Source: Brachypterus glaber | Lineage: Eukaryota > Arthropoda > Insecta > Coleoptera > Kateretidae | Direction: 5' to 3' | DNA length: 64,000 nt | Assembly: GCA_958510825.1 (NCBI GenBank) | Contig: OY294044.1 | Location: 105,996,893-106,060,892, forward strand | Part shown: piece by piece, positions 39,201 to 41,802 of the stretch | Layout of the letters: each line of letters opens with the position of its first letter | Position numbering within the stretch: the first letter of the stretch is position 1 | Notes under the pieces: generated by a model | The model's database searches: none | Seen by the model: only the letters and a program-made list of their open reading frames with translations | What the model was told of the DNA's origin: nothing | Program-made: the position numbers and the translations under genes

Positions 39201-41478
39201 AATTAACAGCTGCTCAGAGGAAGACGAATATACAGATGCAGAAGAATTAAGTGAGACAATAAATATTGATTCATCTGAATATAAAGATATAAAAGAAGAA
39301 GTATCTAAGCTGTCAAATTTTACTTCACTAAATTTGAAAGATTACAGTAACAAAGTTAACAAATCTAACAAACTAAAAAATAAAAACGATAATAACAAAT
39401 TTTTAAACGTTAAAGTAAATGGGAAAAATATGGTTTTTAGGAAGTCAACTCTTTGCTGACTGTCATATGAAAAAAAATCACGCTTATCAACTGACAGAAA
39501 TTTAAGAGTCAGAGGAATGTCATCTGTTAAAAAAAAGCAAAAATCACAGTTAATAGAAACAAAAAATGTGACCAAACATCGAACTAAACGCAAAAATGTA
39601 CAAAAAACAATAAATAAAAAAAGGAAAGTAGAGCATCTTTTAGAAGATGACATTCACCTTATTCAGTTAAAGGAACGTTTACTGACAGAAAAAAAATAAG
39701 TACTCTTTCAGATCACATTCCACTTGCAAAATTATCAGACAACCACAACAAAAAAAATAAAAACAAAGAAAAAATCTCGGAAAACATAACTAAATACAAT
39801 ACAAAATAATAAATATATTAAAATCAAAGTGACTAATCGTACACACAGTTTAGCGTTGTTGTAACTTTTTTTTTAGTTTTTGATTTAAAATGTTCTTAAT
39901 ACCAATGGTCGGCGTAGCCCCCACCCATTCAAAGAGGGAGAATACATTTCTGACGAAAAATATATGTATGTTATGTATTATGGTTATGCGAGCGTCTGGA
40001 TGAAGCCTAAAATCGTAAAAAGCATGCAATTTTCGGTTCAATATAAATTTATTTAAATATTAGAATGAAGTTTCTTTTTATTTTAGTTGTACATGTGTTT
40101 TTTGTACTTTTTATCGGAACTTTTATACTTATTTGTATATTATCGTGGCGTAACGTATATATATTTGCCACGATATTATAAAAGCTATGACATATGGCAT
40201 AACAGTTATGTTTTTTTTTATACCGAGGTTTATACTTTATACTAAACTATAAATATAAATAATTAAACTTTTAAATAAATAGGAGATATAGTTTTATTAC
40301 ACAAAAAAATAAATGTCTGCCCAAGTTTCTACCATAAATTAAACAAAATTTGGCCAGAGGTAACCTCTTCCTACCTCGTAATGCAGTCTCTTATAATTTC
40401 TCACTAAAATTCTACATGGTGTAACGCTGTATTCGACCCCACCTAAACCCTTTATGTACTTTGTGAACGAATTCATTGGGTTTGTTTTTTTGTCGAAAAT
40501 CTCAGTTCTAAACTGGTTCGGAACTGGTGAAGTTGCAACTGGGCAGGTTTCAATGGCAACTGCGCACGTTCCGAACCAATTCAGAACTGCTATTTTCGGA
40601 AAACAATATAAACCTAAAAAAACCGATTGTTTCATGTTTTTACTTAGTCACAGAATGATCATCATACCTCGGGCAAAAGTGGACATAAATTCAGCACTGC
40701 AGTGCATTGATAAGAAGCAGCTGCAAGAAGGCTGACCCCACTCCACAAGAACGCAATGCTAGTAAATCTATGATAAAAGTTAAAAAAGATGACAAAAGAT
40801 GAATAATAATAGCTCACAATTGCCCGGGCACTGTAAATCATTATCCGTGATAATAATTATGATAATTATAATAATTATTATTAAATTAGGTCCTTATAAA
40901 ATAATATGATCCGAAAACTAACTTTAACAATAAATCCCTGAATAAAAAATTCGCGGGCTAAATTTAAAAATCACGCATGCGTAGAATTGCAAAAAGTTGT
41001 TAGAAGTCTTTAGGAAGTCACTATAAATCTTTGGGAAGTCGGAGGAAGTCTCAGGAAATCTCATGAAGTCGTAAGAAGTCTTAGGAAATCTCAGGAAGTC
41101 GTAAGAAGTCTTAGGAAATCTTTGAGAAGTCCGGCAAGTTTTTGAAAATTATAGGAAGTCTTAGGAAATCTTTCGAAATATTGCAAAAGACTTCCGATTT
41201 TGAAGGAGACGACGCACCCAAAACCTATTGCTGGACCCCTCGTTTTAACTAGTGTGTTCAGTTATAAAGTATAAAATATAAACATTTTAGTACGCTTGAA
41301 GAATTTTTTTTTTTTTACAATAACAATAGTTTCTTTTCTTCGAGGTTGCAAGGTCGCTAGAACGTAAGTGTTAATTTTTGTTTTTTTTTGTTTTTTTAGT
41401 TGGCACTATTGCGCATCAGATACACGAATCAATGAAAACTCGATAACAACGGTTACATTGTCGAAGAAATTCTGTTGA
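1450..41478 (+). CDS. Secreted pancreatic-lipase-type triacylglycerol lipase, nine coding exons
   Basis: Exons: 1450-1624, 10086-10354, 14960-15200, 18766-18878, 22003-22123, 27372-27656, 29621-29735, 35308-35496, 41400-41478. All introns are GT-AG and the phases join into 528 codons plus TGA. The protein opens with a hydrophobic signal peptide (MLCLVKILVSFLVFFVSY). A CYE..GCF motif at the exon 1/2 join is typical of the family. The nucleophile is Ser204 in GFSLGAH, the acid is Asp231 in GLDAASP, and the base is His318 in CSHIRA. Cys294 and Cys316 bracket a 21-residue lid, a length that suggests triacylglycerol lipase rather than phospholipase A1. Residues from about 400 onward resemble the PLAT/colipase-binding domain, ending in ...KKFC as in vertebrate pancreatic lipase. 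It is expected to hydrolyse acyl-glycerol esters outside the cell, probably in gut or fat metabolism. About 96% of the gene is intron, mostly transposon-derived. Family assignment is firm; substrate is inferred. Confidence 0.93.
1640..2140. other. Lipase intron 1, unassigned stretch
   Basis: AT-rich intron. A TACAGGGTTGTTC block near 1960 resembles the terminal repeats of the TA-inserting foldback elements elsewhere in the window, but I could not find its partner end. Confidence 0.3.
2140..2480 (+). repeat. Interspersed repeat, copy 1 (inverted copy at 46600-46945)
   Basis: About 335 bp closely similar, in opposite orientation, to a block in nek intron 1. It contains an internal hairpin (AGGTTAATTTTC paired with GAAAATTAACCT). 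No coding capacity is seen; it is probably a non-autonomous element. Confidence 0.7.
2810..2959. repeat. Small foldback repeat in lipase intron 1
   Basis: Inverted arms can be matched: CGTGATTGGCTT with AAGCCAATCACG, and GCATAAGAAC with GTTCTTATGC. A MITE-like stem-loop of about 150 bp. Confidence 0.55.
3461..3608. repeat. Small foldback repeat in lipase intron 1
   Basis: Both ends carry the same inverted sequence: ACCTATACTGCCCTACTACG on the left and its complement on the right, 148 bp overall, extending inward as CTAGAAAGCA. MITE-like. Confidence 0.65.
3639..4270. repeat. Foldback element, about 630 bp
   Basis: Left arm ATATCGTCTTGTAAATTTCA and right arm TGAAATTTACAAGACGATAT are inverted repeats, followed inward by further complementarity around CGTCGTATCTCA. 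The AT-rich interior repeats TCGTATCT several times. No open frame. Confidence 0.65.
4682..5105 (+). mobile_element. CACGGAAA-type MITE, copy A
   Basis: Ends are imperfect inverted repeats, CACGGAAAGAAATTAGTGGG on the left and the complement of CACGGAAAAAAAAATTATTG on the right. Near-identical copies lie at 14256-14679 and, inverted, at 45581-46004. The copies at 14256 and 45581 are flanked by TA; this one is flanked by AA. Length is about 424 bp with no coding capacity. Confidence 0.8.
5106..5625. other. Lipase intron 1, stretch without recognised content
   Basis: An open frame at 5103-5342 (79 codons) starts inside the adjacent MITE end and has no recognised domain; I treat it as chance. 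The rest is AT-rich. Confidence 0.4.
5626..6219. mobile_element. TA-flanked CAGGGTG-type MITE, copy 1
   Basis: The element begins CAGGGTGTTCAGTAACTGCC, ends with the near-complement GGCAGTTATTGATCACCCTG, and is flanked by TA on both sides, as for mariner/Tc1-type insertions. The interior is AT-rich with no transposase. Further copies, each interrupted, are at 6232-9955, about 24970-27356, and 46997-47956. Confidence 0.75.
6338..9171 (-). mobile_element. 5'-truncated RNase H-bearing non-LTR retrotransposon (LINE)
   Basis: The insertion is bounded by a 14-bp direct repeat, GCGCGTATGCATAG, at 6324-6337 and 9172-9185, which also lies in the SINE target. The minus-strand 3' end carries a short (CTA)n tail (plus-strand TAGTAGTA). 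The 5' end is cut inside the reverse transcriptase polyprotein, so ORF1 and the endonuclease are missing. Base composition is visibly more GC-rich than the surroundings, suggesting a recent insertion. Confidence 0.9.
6424..9183 (-). CDS. Reverse transcriptase / RNase H polyprotein fragment of a LINE
   Basis: 919 codons without a stop. The reverse transcriptase domain occupies roughly residues 180-450, with FFDVEGAFDR, GGCPQGSCLSP and the catalytic AFADDG box. RNase H follows at about 640-770 with YTDGS, QAEVFAI, CSDSQAAL and a final GNEKADELAR, so all four acidic residues are present. A Cys/His cluster, CSGCGIDEESSFHFLGQC, closes the protein, as in R1/I/LOA-group elements. The apparent ATG lies in the target-site duplication (MHT...), not in the element, so the natural protein began further upstream and this copy has lost its endonuclease. 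Placement in the RNase H-containing I/R1/LOA group is by motif only. The many frames open on the opposite strand are shadows of it. Confidence 0.9.
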   Translation of the reverse strand: MHTRTLDTLRKECRRAFNQAFREDTESSWDRYRGVRRDFKKELRRSKKQSWRKYCGDMESLSDSARLMKILSGTSNKSVGSLQRQDGSWTTSSEESLRLLLETHFPGESVEQDNPEVEQGPLPGGDRQLAEEVIKDGAIKWAVKEFDPYKAAGPDGIFPALLQAGIEIVLPSVKRIFKASLALGYVPKEWRRARVVFIPKPGRKDYTTAKSFRPISLTSFLLKTLEKIVDRYLMEGVLSRHPFHRGQHAYRRGRSTDSALHAIVRRVEKALHHKEWALAIFFDVEGAFDRARTSTICGALLARGTPPALVSWVRSALVERNVMASLGDCRLDIGVRGGCPQGSCLSPHLWCLVMDSLLERLTAAGLYAQAFADDGTVLVTGRFLGTVCERIQTACRIIEEWCEEKGLSVNPTKTELILFTNRRKIENFRAPQMYGKPLVLSQEVKYLGVTLDSKLNWKAHVDKVIDKSIATFWHLRRAVGKSWGMTPQILLWIYTAVIRPRVQYGSVVWWPSVSKTTVARSLSKIQRLACLGITGAIRTTPTSALEVLLGLPTLPSWIRREAMASYLRMRDVGCWLGEGAVYGHTKIADVARVELPISSIKVIEAEDRLRFDRAFSLTIPTKHEWENKEVNFAQNATVCYTDGSRMESTQSSGAGFFVQDTGVQKSYSLGRYPTVFQAEVFAIQEAARCEEVLGSNGSDVYICSDSQAALKALSAPSTRSSLVQECIEALEELARNKRVHLVWVPGHSGIPGNEKADELARLGAETPCMGPEPMLGITRKQVTSALNTWAGEKLRESWSTVTNCRQAKDFLSGPSKSKTAWLLGRSRATISQLTGILTGHCGLGRHLFKMKVGNDPVCSGCGIDEESSFHFLGQCDRFGRIRQEIFGVATLRREELRTLAWTDIATFIRRSGRFRQGVG
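10420..11110 (+). repeat. Interspersed repeat, copy 1 (inverted copy at 28135-28786)
   Basis: About 690 bp matching 28135-28786 in opposite orientation, including the GC-rich block near 10470-10505 and the block near 11030-11065 (TAGAGCTAGAATGGATTCAT). Both copies keep a similar open frame reading ...SLKPYSVSYLQSKKKYSLQH (here on the minus strand, 10397-10633). It lies just after lipase exon 2. The element class is unknown. Confidence 0.7.
11111..11595. other. Lipase intron 2, AT-rich stretch
   Basis: Simple AT-rich DNA with repeated ACATATACATCTAAAATAAA units near 11545-11595, possibly the 3' tail region of the adjacent Penelope element. No gene seen. Confidence 0.4.
11652..11692 (-). ncRNA. 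Hammerhead-ribozyme-like motif of the Penelope element
   Basis: Read on the minus strand, CCCTGAAGATG is followed by a 5-bp stem (GTCTC with GAGAC, loop TAGTAGTAA), then CGAAACGTCGG. CTGANGA and GAAA are the conserved hammerhead core, and ACGT could form a minimal stem III before the GTC cleavage triplet. One extra T sits between the core and stem II. Hammerheads are known in Penelope-like elements; activity here is not shown. Confidence 0.45.
11733..13787 (-). CDS. Penelope-like reverse transcriptase with GIY-YIG endonuclease
   Basis: 684 codons. RT blocks in order: VVPADKGNATVVMD, LRPIVSTIGSPTYKLAKHLA, the catalytic FDVESLFTNVP, MGSPLSPPAANAF, YVDDVYAIW, and LPFLDVLVY. The C-terminal GIY-YIG nuclease reads GVYKIPCSCGTVYIGETKRK followed by RLQEHERNI and a conserved H-E-T-G-H segment. 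All key residues are present. Near the 5' end, a neighbouring frame (about 13690-13845) also looks coding (LLEAGYEQVALAKF), which suggests a frameshift or a start different from the Met I use. The copy may therefore be slightly damaged although the catalytic core is open. Confidence 0.88.
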   Translation of the reverse strand: MIRRIMLRLKKKLIQLKGVQACEEGSENLLNYLREHPIRDAVQAINDKSFAGSKTTARRSIDNSEIGNFYAAKKPFLNNHTYLDHGGKLHHVFHPPVDAEIVRYETAKILKKSKPPKSNLTREEYLALKNLNRNDDIIVVPADKGNATVVMDKLDYFNKITELIDNDTYEKLETDPTGKFERKITQLLKQSSLTPLEIYNLIPRDSRVPKLYGLPKIHKDGAPLRPIVSTIGSPTYKLAKHLAQILNQLVGKTRSYVKNSTHFVQTLSTVTLDPSDIMVSFDVESLFTNVPVPDTINIIRDLLTTGNLDPKLCKLFEACLTSTYFLIQGEFYEQVSGAAMGSPLSPPAANAFMEYFEKKAIESFPLKPKIWRRYVDDVYAIWPHGMESLQGFLNHLNSQHKSIRFTMEIENKGSLPFLDVLVYKTENGSIGHSVYRKKTHTDRYLNAFSHHHPSQKRSVVNSLVHRAFMISDKNSLDTELLKLTKALTMNGYTKKDINKTIYKYRNPRPKQQDNSDNDRQTQVILPYVSGITDKIGKLLKKSNIKPIFRSNQKLGQCLTSTKDKIPLSSEGVYKIPCSCGTVYIGETKRKISTRLQEHERNIRKKQISLSAVAEHVHETGHKINLSETKQILTENRKMPRKIRESIEIIKHPNNINRDTGYHLPAIWKSLIGKTSSRVNNHNSS
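14256..14679 (+). mobile_element. CACGGAAA-type MITE, copy B
   Basis: Nearly identical to 4682-5105 and flanked by TA. The right terminus is worn (CTTG instead of CCGTG). It lies in lipase intron 2, 280 bp before exon 3. Confidence 0.8.
15221..15802. mobile_element. CGAGGG-end element with GAGTTCC short repeats
   Basis: Inverted ends CGAGGGACTGACCGCG and CGCGGTCAGCCCCTCG (15220 to 15803) sit between 8-bp direct repeats AAAATAAA (15212-15219 and 15804-15811). Inside both ends are degenerate tandem repeats of GAGTTCCTC/GAGTTCCTTC, at 15250-15335 and 15685-15760. No transposase. It begins only 20 nt after the lipase exon 3 donor. The end sequence and 8-bp duplication match the larger element at 38655-41242. 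Confidence 0.75.
16545..16735. repeat. Small foldback inside the outer stack element
   Basis: Arms include GGTTAGGTTTGAAACTGTTA against TTTACAGTTTAAAACCTAAC, and CCTACGCGCATGCG against CGCATGCGCGTAGG. About 190 bp, AT-rich loop. Confidence 0.55.
16866..18017. mobile_element. CCC/GGG-end element with TAACGTTA palindromes
   Basis: Ends CCCTGGTAGAAA and TTTTCTACCAGGG, flanked by AT on both sides. The palindrome TAACGTTA or its half AACGTTAG recurs many times near both ends. A SINE sits inside it at 16982-17257. No coding capacity. It belongs with the elements at 19912, 31366 and 44835. Confidence 0.7.
16982..17257 (-). mobile_element. tRNA-derived SINE, full-length copy
   Basis: Same SINE as at 6302, with the tRNA-like head at the right (minus strand GGGAGGCATAGCGTAGTGG) and a (CAAA)n tail at the left. 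A 13-bp duplication, AATCTAACGTTAG, flanks it at 16969-16981 and 17258-17270, and includes the palindrome motif of the host element. Confidence 0.85.
19057..19680. repeat. Foldback element in lipase intron 4
   Basis: Inverted arms run through CTATAACATACTAGTA on the left and TACTAGTATGTTATAG on the right, extended outward by ACCAAATTTTATTATC and its near-complement. About 620 bp. No gene. Confidence 0.6.
19912..20690. mobile_element. CCC/GGG-end element with CACGTG palindromes
   Basis: Ends CCCAGGTAGCAAGG and TTTTGCTACCAGGG, flanked by TT on both sides. The interior repeats ACATCACAT-type motifs and the palindromes CACGTG and TTTCACGTGAA. No coding capacity. Confidence 0.7.
20691..20742. repeat. 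Perfect 52-bp palindrome
   Basis: Two 26-bp arms with no spacer, centred on AAAAATTTTT, starting TTAAGACGATATTATCTCTC. It abuts the right end of the element at 19912-20690. Confidence 0.85.
20743..21280. other. Lipase intron 4, AT-rich stretch
   Basis: No gene or repeat recognised. Near 20935-21005 there are several GAATAATGAATTAATG-like direct repeats. Confidence 0.4.
21283..21673 (+). repeat. 395-bp interspersed repeat, copy 1 (second copy 52369-52774)
   Basis: Runs from AATGGAGCTCTCTACAACTA to CTAATCTAATGGGAGAA and is nearly identical to the copy at 52369-52774, same strand. It contains a foldback around AACCAAATAAATACTGTATT. No coding capacity. Confidence 0.8.
22226..22262 (-). mobile_element. 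Short SINE 3'-end fragment
   Basis: TTTGTTTAACCTGGTACTAT followed by TCTACTTAAT matches the 3' end of the SINE family and then stops. It starts about 100 nt after the donor of lipase exon 5. Confidence 0.55.
22300..22735 (-). mobile_element. Probable 3' remnant of a second Penelope-like element
   Basis: A minus-strand CTGATGATG...CGAAAC hammerhead-like motif (22383-22416) is followed by an AT-rich tail. Upstream on the same strand an open frame (22523-22735) has no recognised domain. Assignment rests on the motif alone. Confidence 0.35.
22383..22416 (-). ncRNA. Second hammerhead-like motif
   Basis: Minus strand reads GTCTGATGATG, then a bulged stem (GTAGC with GCTTAC, loop TTTAT), then GAAACTGCA. 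The core CTGATGA and GAAA are exact. It shares with the motif at 11652 the extra T before stem II. The fold was checked by eye only. Confidence 0.35.
22725..23070 (+). repeat. Three diverged copies of a short motif
   Basis: ATATC(A/G)GACATCATTATTT, followed by GCTGCCACCTAAAATAAAGTG and AAATTCG, recurs near 22725, 22903 and 23018 with changes. Origin unknown. Confidence 0.5.
23190..23424 (-). mobile_element. tRNA-derived SINE, 3'-shortened copy
   Basis: Matches 63344-63637 from TTCTACTTAATTAAGCATCC to the tRNA-like head (minus strand GGGAGGACTACCGCGTCG), but lacks the 3' tail. The TTCGATTCTCACC B box is intact. Confidence 0.8.
23468..23974. mobile_element. TA-flanked foldback element
   Basis: Ends CCGTCAACGGGGTATACTTT and AAAGTATACCCCGTTGACGG are perfect inverted repeats flanked by TA. 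A second element (23577-23829) sits inside. Confidence 0.8.
23577..23829. mobile_element. hAT-type MITE with 8-bp target duplication, copy 1
   Basis: Inverted ends CAACGAACTAATAACTCTTC and its near-complement; 8-bp duplication GTATTGTA at 23569-23576 and 23830-23837. Copies also at 36550-36795 and 56516-56767. 253 bp, no transposase. Confidence 0.85.
23981..24201 (-). mobile_element. 5'-truncated LINE tail (R1-like C-terminus)
   Basis: Minus-strand frame reads HLICECPSLIGLRWKYFG...DFIKETGMI then stop, the terminal Cys/His segment of an RNase H-group LINE protein. An 8-bp duplication GGTATTTA flanks it at 23973-23980 and 24202-24209. Confidence 0.75.
24210..24410. repeat. Fragment of the GTCCAAAAGTCACC foldback family
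   Basis: TTTAAAATGTGAGCAGTGGG and the following TTTTTAAATGGAAAG resemble the interior of the element at 61250-61970. No ends found. Confidence 0.4.
24412..24906 (-). mobile_element. 5'-truncated LINE tail (Jockey/CR1-like)
   Basis: Minus-strand sequence codes, across one frame change, for the C-terminal end of a reverse transcriptase protein: SLELRRTITSVKMLCYVLNG, then NFCVPVNCTRTSTTFYNQIA and RTNTLRTEPIFNMM. It ends in TTGGGCAATAAAGGTGTTAT and an ATT tail. The RR...L.G...VP...R...RTN pattern is typical of Jockey/CR1-type proteins. Left (5') boundary approximate. Confidence 0.65.
25135..27067. mobile_element. 1.9-kb DNA transposon derivative with 34-bp inverted ends
   Basis: Ends AGCTACGGTTTCCTCCAAAA and, on the other strand, AGCTACGGTTTCCTCAAAAA, both continuing TTCGCAGTCGCTGA, with TTA on both sides. 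A 3-bp TTA duplication suggests the PIF/Harbinger group. I see no transposase; the interior is AT-rich. The short open frame at 26835-27065 runs into the terminal repeat and is probably not a gene. Confidence 0.65.
27121..27257 (+). mobile_element. LINE 3' tail with (ATT)n
   Basis: CTGTTGGGCAATAAAGTTAT followed by about ten ATT units is the same 3' end as the minus-strand LINE at 24412-24906. Only about 135 bp survive. Confidence 0.6.
28135..28786 (-). repeat. Interspersed repeat, copy 2 (inverted relative to 10420-11110)
   Basis: See 10420-11110. The open frame 28554-28823 carries the same SLKPYSVSYLQSKKKYSLQH peptide. The copy is cut at its right end by the element at 28789. Confidence 0.7.
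28789..29589. mobile_element. TA-flanked CCGGGTG foldback, left of lipase exon 7
   Basis: Ends CCGGGTGTTTCAGGAAGGTG and CACCTTTCTGAAACACCCGG are inverted repeats flanked by TA. The arms extend more than 150 bp and include TACAGGGTGTTCCAT-type blocks further in. Its right end is 31 nt before exon 7. Confidence 0.8.
29760..30598. mobile_element. TA-flanked foldback, right of lipase exon 7
   Basis: Ends GAGGAAATGCGCCTAATTTC and GAAATTAGGCGACTTTCCTC are inverted repeats flanked by TA. TTTCGGAT recurs through the element. It starts 24 nt after exon 7. Confidence 0.75.
30655..30840. repeat. Partial copy of the GTCCAAAAGTCACC family
   Basis: ACCAAAAGTCATCCCCCCTC followed by AACTTTTGAACGAGTTCAGC resembles the left arm of 61250-61970; the right arm is missing. 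Confidence 0.45.
30841..30913. repeat. Perfect 73-bp palindrome
   Basis: Two 36-bp arms around a single G at 30877; the left arm begins TGTAGGGACACTAGATCTAG. Both flanks also contain CACATATG. It would fold into a long perfect hairpin if transcribed. Confidence 0.85.
31366..32487. mobile_element. CCC/GGG-end element with AAGCATGCTT and AAGAATATTCTT palindromes
   Basis: Ends CCCTGATAGCACC and TGTGTTATCAGGG, flanked by TA on both sides. Short palindromes AGCATGCT and AAGAATATTCTTA recur dozens of times, concentrated in both halves. No coding capacity. It belongs with 16866, 19912 and 44835. Confidence 0.7.
33589..34097 (+). mobile_element. 5'-truncated RNase H-group LINE tail
   Basis: A 13-bp duplication ACCACCTTATTAT flanks it (33576-33588 and 34098-34110). 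The 3' end is a (CCATAA)n tail near 34078-34100. The coding part is 33712-33996, extended upstream in frame. Confidence 0.85.
33610..33996 (+). pseudogene. C-terminal fragment of a LINE polyprotein
   Basis: An open frame covers the post-RNase H region: ITRNDCKHARAALPTPCEKT, FASIVTGHCKLNKHLNIMG, then the zinc-like C-x2-C...H-x4-C cluster in ICRGCYMEEETIEHVLCYC, and a stop after RIGWLRG. Reverse transcriptase and RNase H are missing through 5' truncation, so the fragment is non-functional. Confidence 0.75.
34579..34975. mobile_element. GTCCAAAAGTCACC foldback, about 400 bp
   Basis: Left GCGGTCCAAAAGTCACCCCC and right GGTGACTTTTAGACCGC with CTCTGTA are inverted ends, related to 61250-61970. The left terminus is worn. 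Confidence 0.65.
35062..35083. repeat. (TA)n microsatellite
   Basis: An uninterrupted run of about eleven TA units, next to TATCGG repeats. Confidence 0.8.
35540..35672. repeat. Small foldback, related to 62384-62477
   Basis: TGAAAATGACGGGT and GCGGGTATAAAT on the left mirror ATTTATACCCGC and CTGTCATTTTCA on the right, around CGCTCAAG-type inner arms. About 133 bp. Confidence 0.65.
35690..36965. repeat. Repeat shared with 56045-56425, interrupted by two elements
   Basis: The flanks (GCGAACTAAGT...TTTTTTTGCTGAGAC on the left; ATATGTAAGCTAGCACT on the right) match 56045-56425. Between them are a foldback (35876-36548, arms TCTAACTCCAAA / TTTGGAGTTAGA) and a hAT-type MITE (36550-36795). Confidence 0.65.
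36550..36795. mobile_element. hAT-type MITE, copy 2
   Basis: Same family as 23577-23829, ends CAACGAACTAATAACTCT and AGAGTTATTAGTTCGTTG. No target duplication is visible here; the neighbouring foldback abuts its left end. Confidence 0.75.
37110..37672. mobile_element. Foldback element, about 560 bp
   Basis: Left TTGAAATAGGGTCCGAAATT and right AATTTCGGACCCTATTTCAA; the arms match for roughly 150 bp, including AGACATATGTTTATAG-type blocks. Related in interior words to the CAGGGTG MITEs (AACTCAGGAACCCTA). Confidence 0.75.
37673..38640. other. Lipase intron 8, stretch without recognised gene
   Basis: AT-rich DNA. GAAACCGAATCC(A/G)ATGTTA appears twice (37692, 37775), and there is a short inverted pair around CACTTTTCCTC (38085-38175). 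Short open frames have no domain signature. Confidence 0.4.
38913..39780 (+). pseudogene. Relic lysine-rich coding region inside the CGAGGG element
   Basis: Successive frames read as one decayed protein: SQKEVLEILEKAKIDAIAEC, then SCSEEDEYTDAEELSETINI, then FRKSTLC, a stop, then SRLSTDRNLRVRG and KRKVEHLLEDDIHLIQLKER. At least two frameshifts and one in-frame stop break it. It has a helical/coiled N-part, an acidic stretch and basic clusters suited to a nuclear protein. I do not recognise the family; it could be an element-encoded DNA-binding or accessory protein. Confidence 0.45.
40490..40605. repeat. Small foldback
   Basis: AGTTCTAAACTGGTTCGGAA on the left mirrors TTCCGAACCAATTCAGAACT on the right, inside the 2.6-kb element. 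Confidence 0.6.
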
Positions 41479-41532
41479 ACAAGTAGTCTATAGTTATTTA
41501 TAAATGATTGTTGTTGTGATATAGTTTTTATT

Positions 41533-41538
41533 AATAAA
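41533..41538 (+). promoter_or_regulatory. Poly(A) signal of the lipase gene
   Basis: AATAAA lies 55 nt after the lipase stop codon at 41476-41478, in AT-rich 3' UTR. This supports 41400-41478 as the true terminal exon. Confidence 0.7.
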
Positions 41539-41630
41539 ACAATTTAAAATATTTTCGAGTTTTTCTACCCATTAAAATACGAAGAATTTGCGTCCAAAAG
41601 GATAAAAATTAAAGGTTTACTAAGGGCCAC

Positions 41631-41760
41631 TTGCACCAATGATGGTTTAACTTTAAACTTGGATTAAATTGACAGCCGACCAATCAGAACGCAGCATTTT
41701 TAACTTAAACTCGGTTTAGCTGAGATAATCCCAGACCAAAAGTTGGTGCAAGTGGCCCTA
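41631..41760. mobile_element. Small MITE, GGGCCACTTGCACCAA ends
   Basis: Left TAAGGGCCACTTGCACCAA and right TTGGTGCAAGTGGCCCTA are perfect inverted repeats, with inner arms TTTAACTT/AACTTAAA. About 130 bp, just after the lipase poly(A) signal. Confidence 0.75.
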
Positions 41761-41802
41761 ATGGGAATAGTATATTACAAAACTAGTGTGGAAAGTGATA
41801 TA

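Larger units (their letters stand above)
38655..41242. mobile_element. 2.6-kb decayed transposon, CGAGGG ends, GGAAGTC arrays
   Basis: Inverted ends CGAGGGGTCCGGCAAT and ATTGCTGGACCCCTCG sit between 8-bp duplications TTTTAACT (38647-38654, 41243-41250). GAAGGAGACGACGCAC lies inside both ends but in the same orientation. Short-period arrays of GGAAGTCTCA-like units follow at 38696-38860 and 41003-41190. The core holds a lysine-rich relic coding region (38913-39780). It lies 157 nt before the last lipase exon. Confidence 0.75.

Noticed and set aside
39342..39653. Minus-strand hydrophobic open frame of 103 codons
   Set aside because: It is antisense to the lysine-rich relic; AAA/AAG codons read backwards give Phe/Leu-rich peptides.
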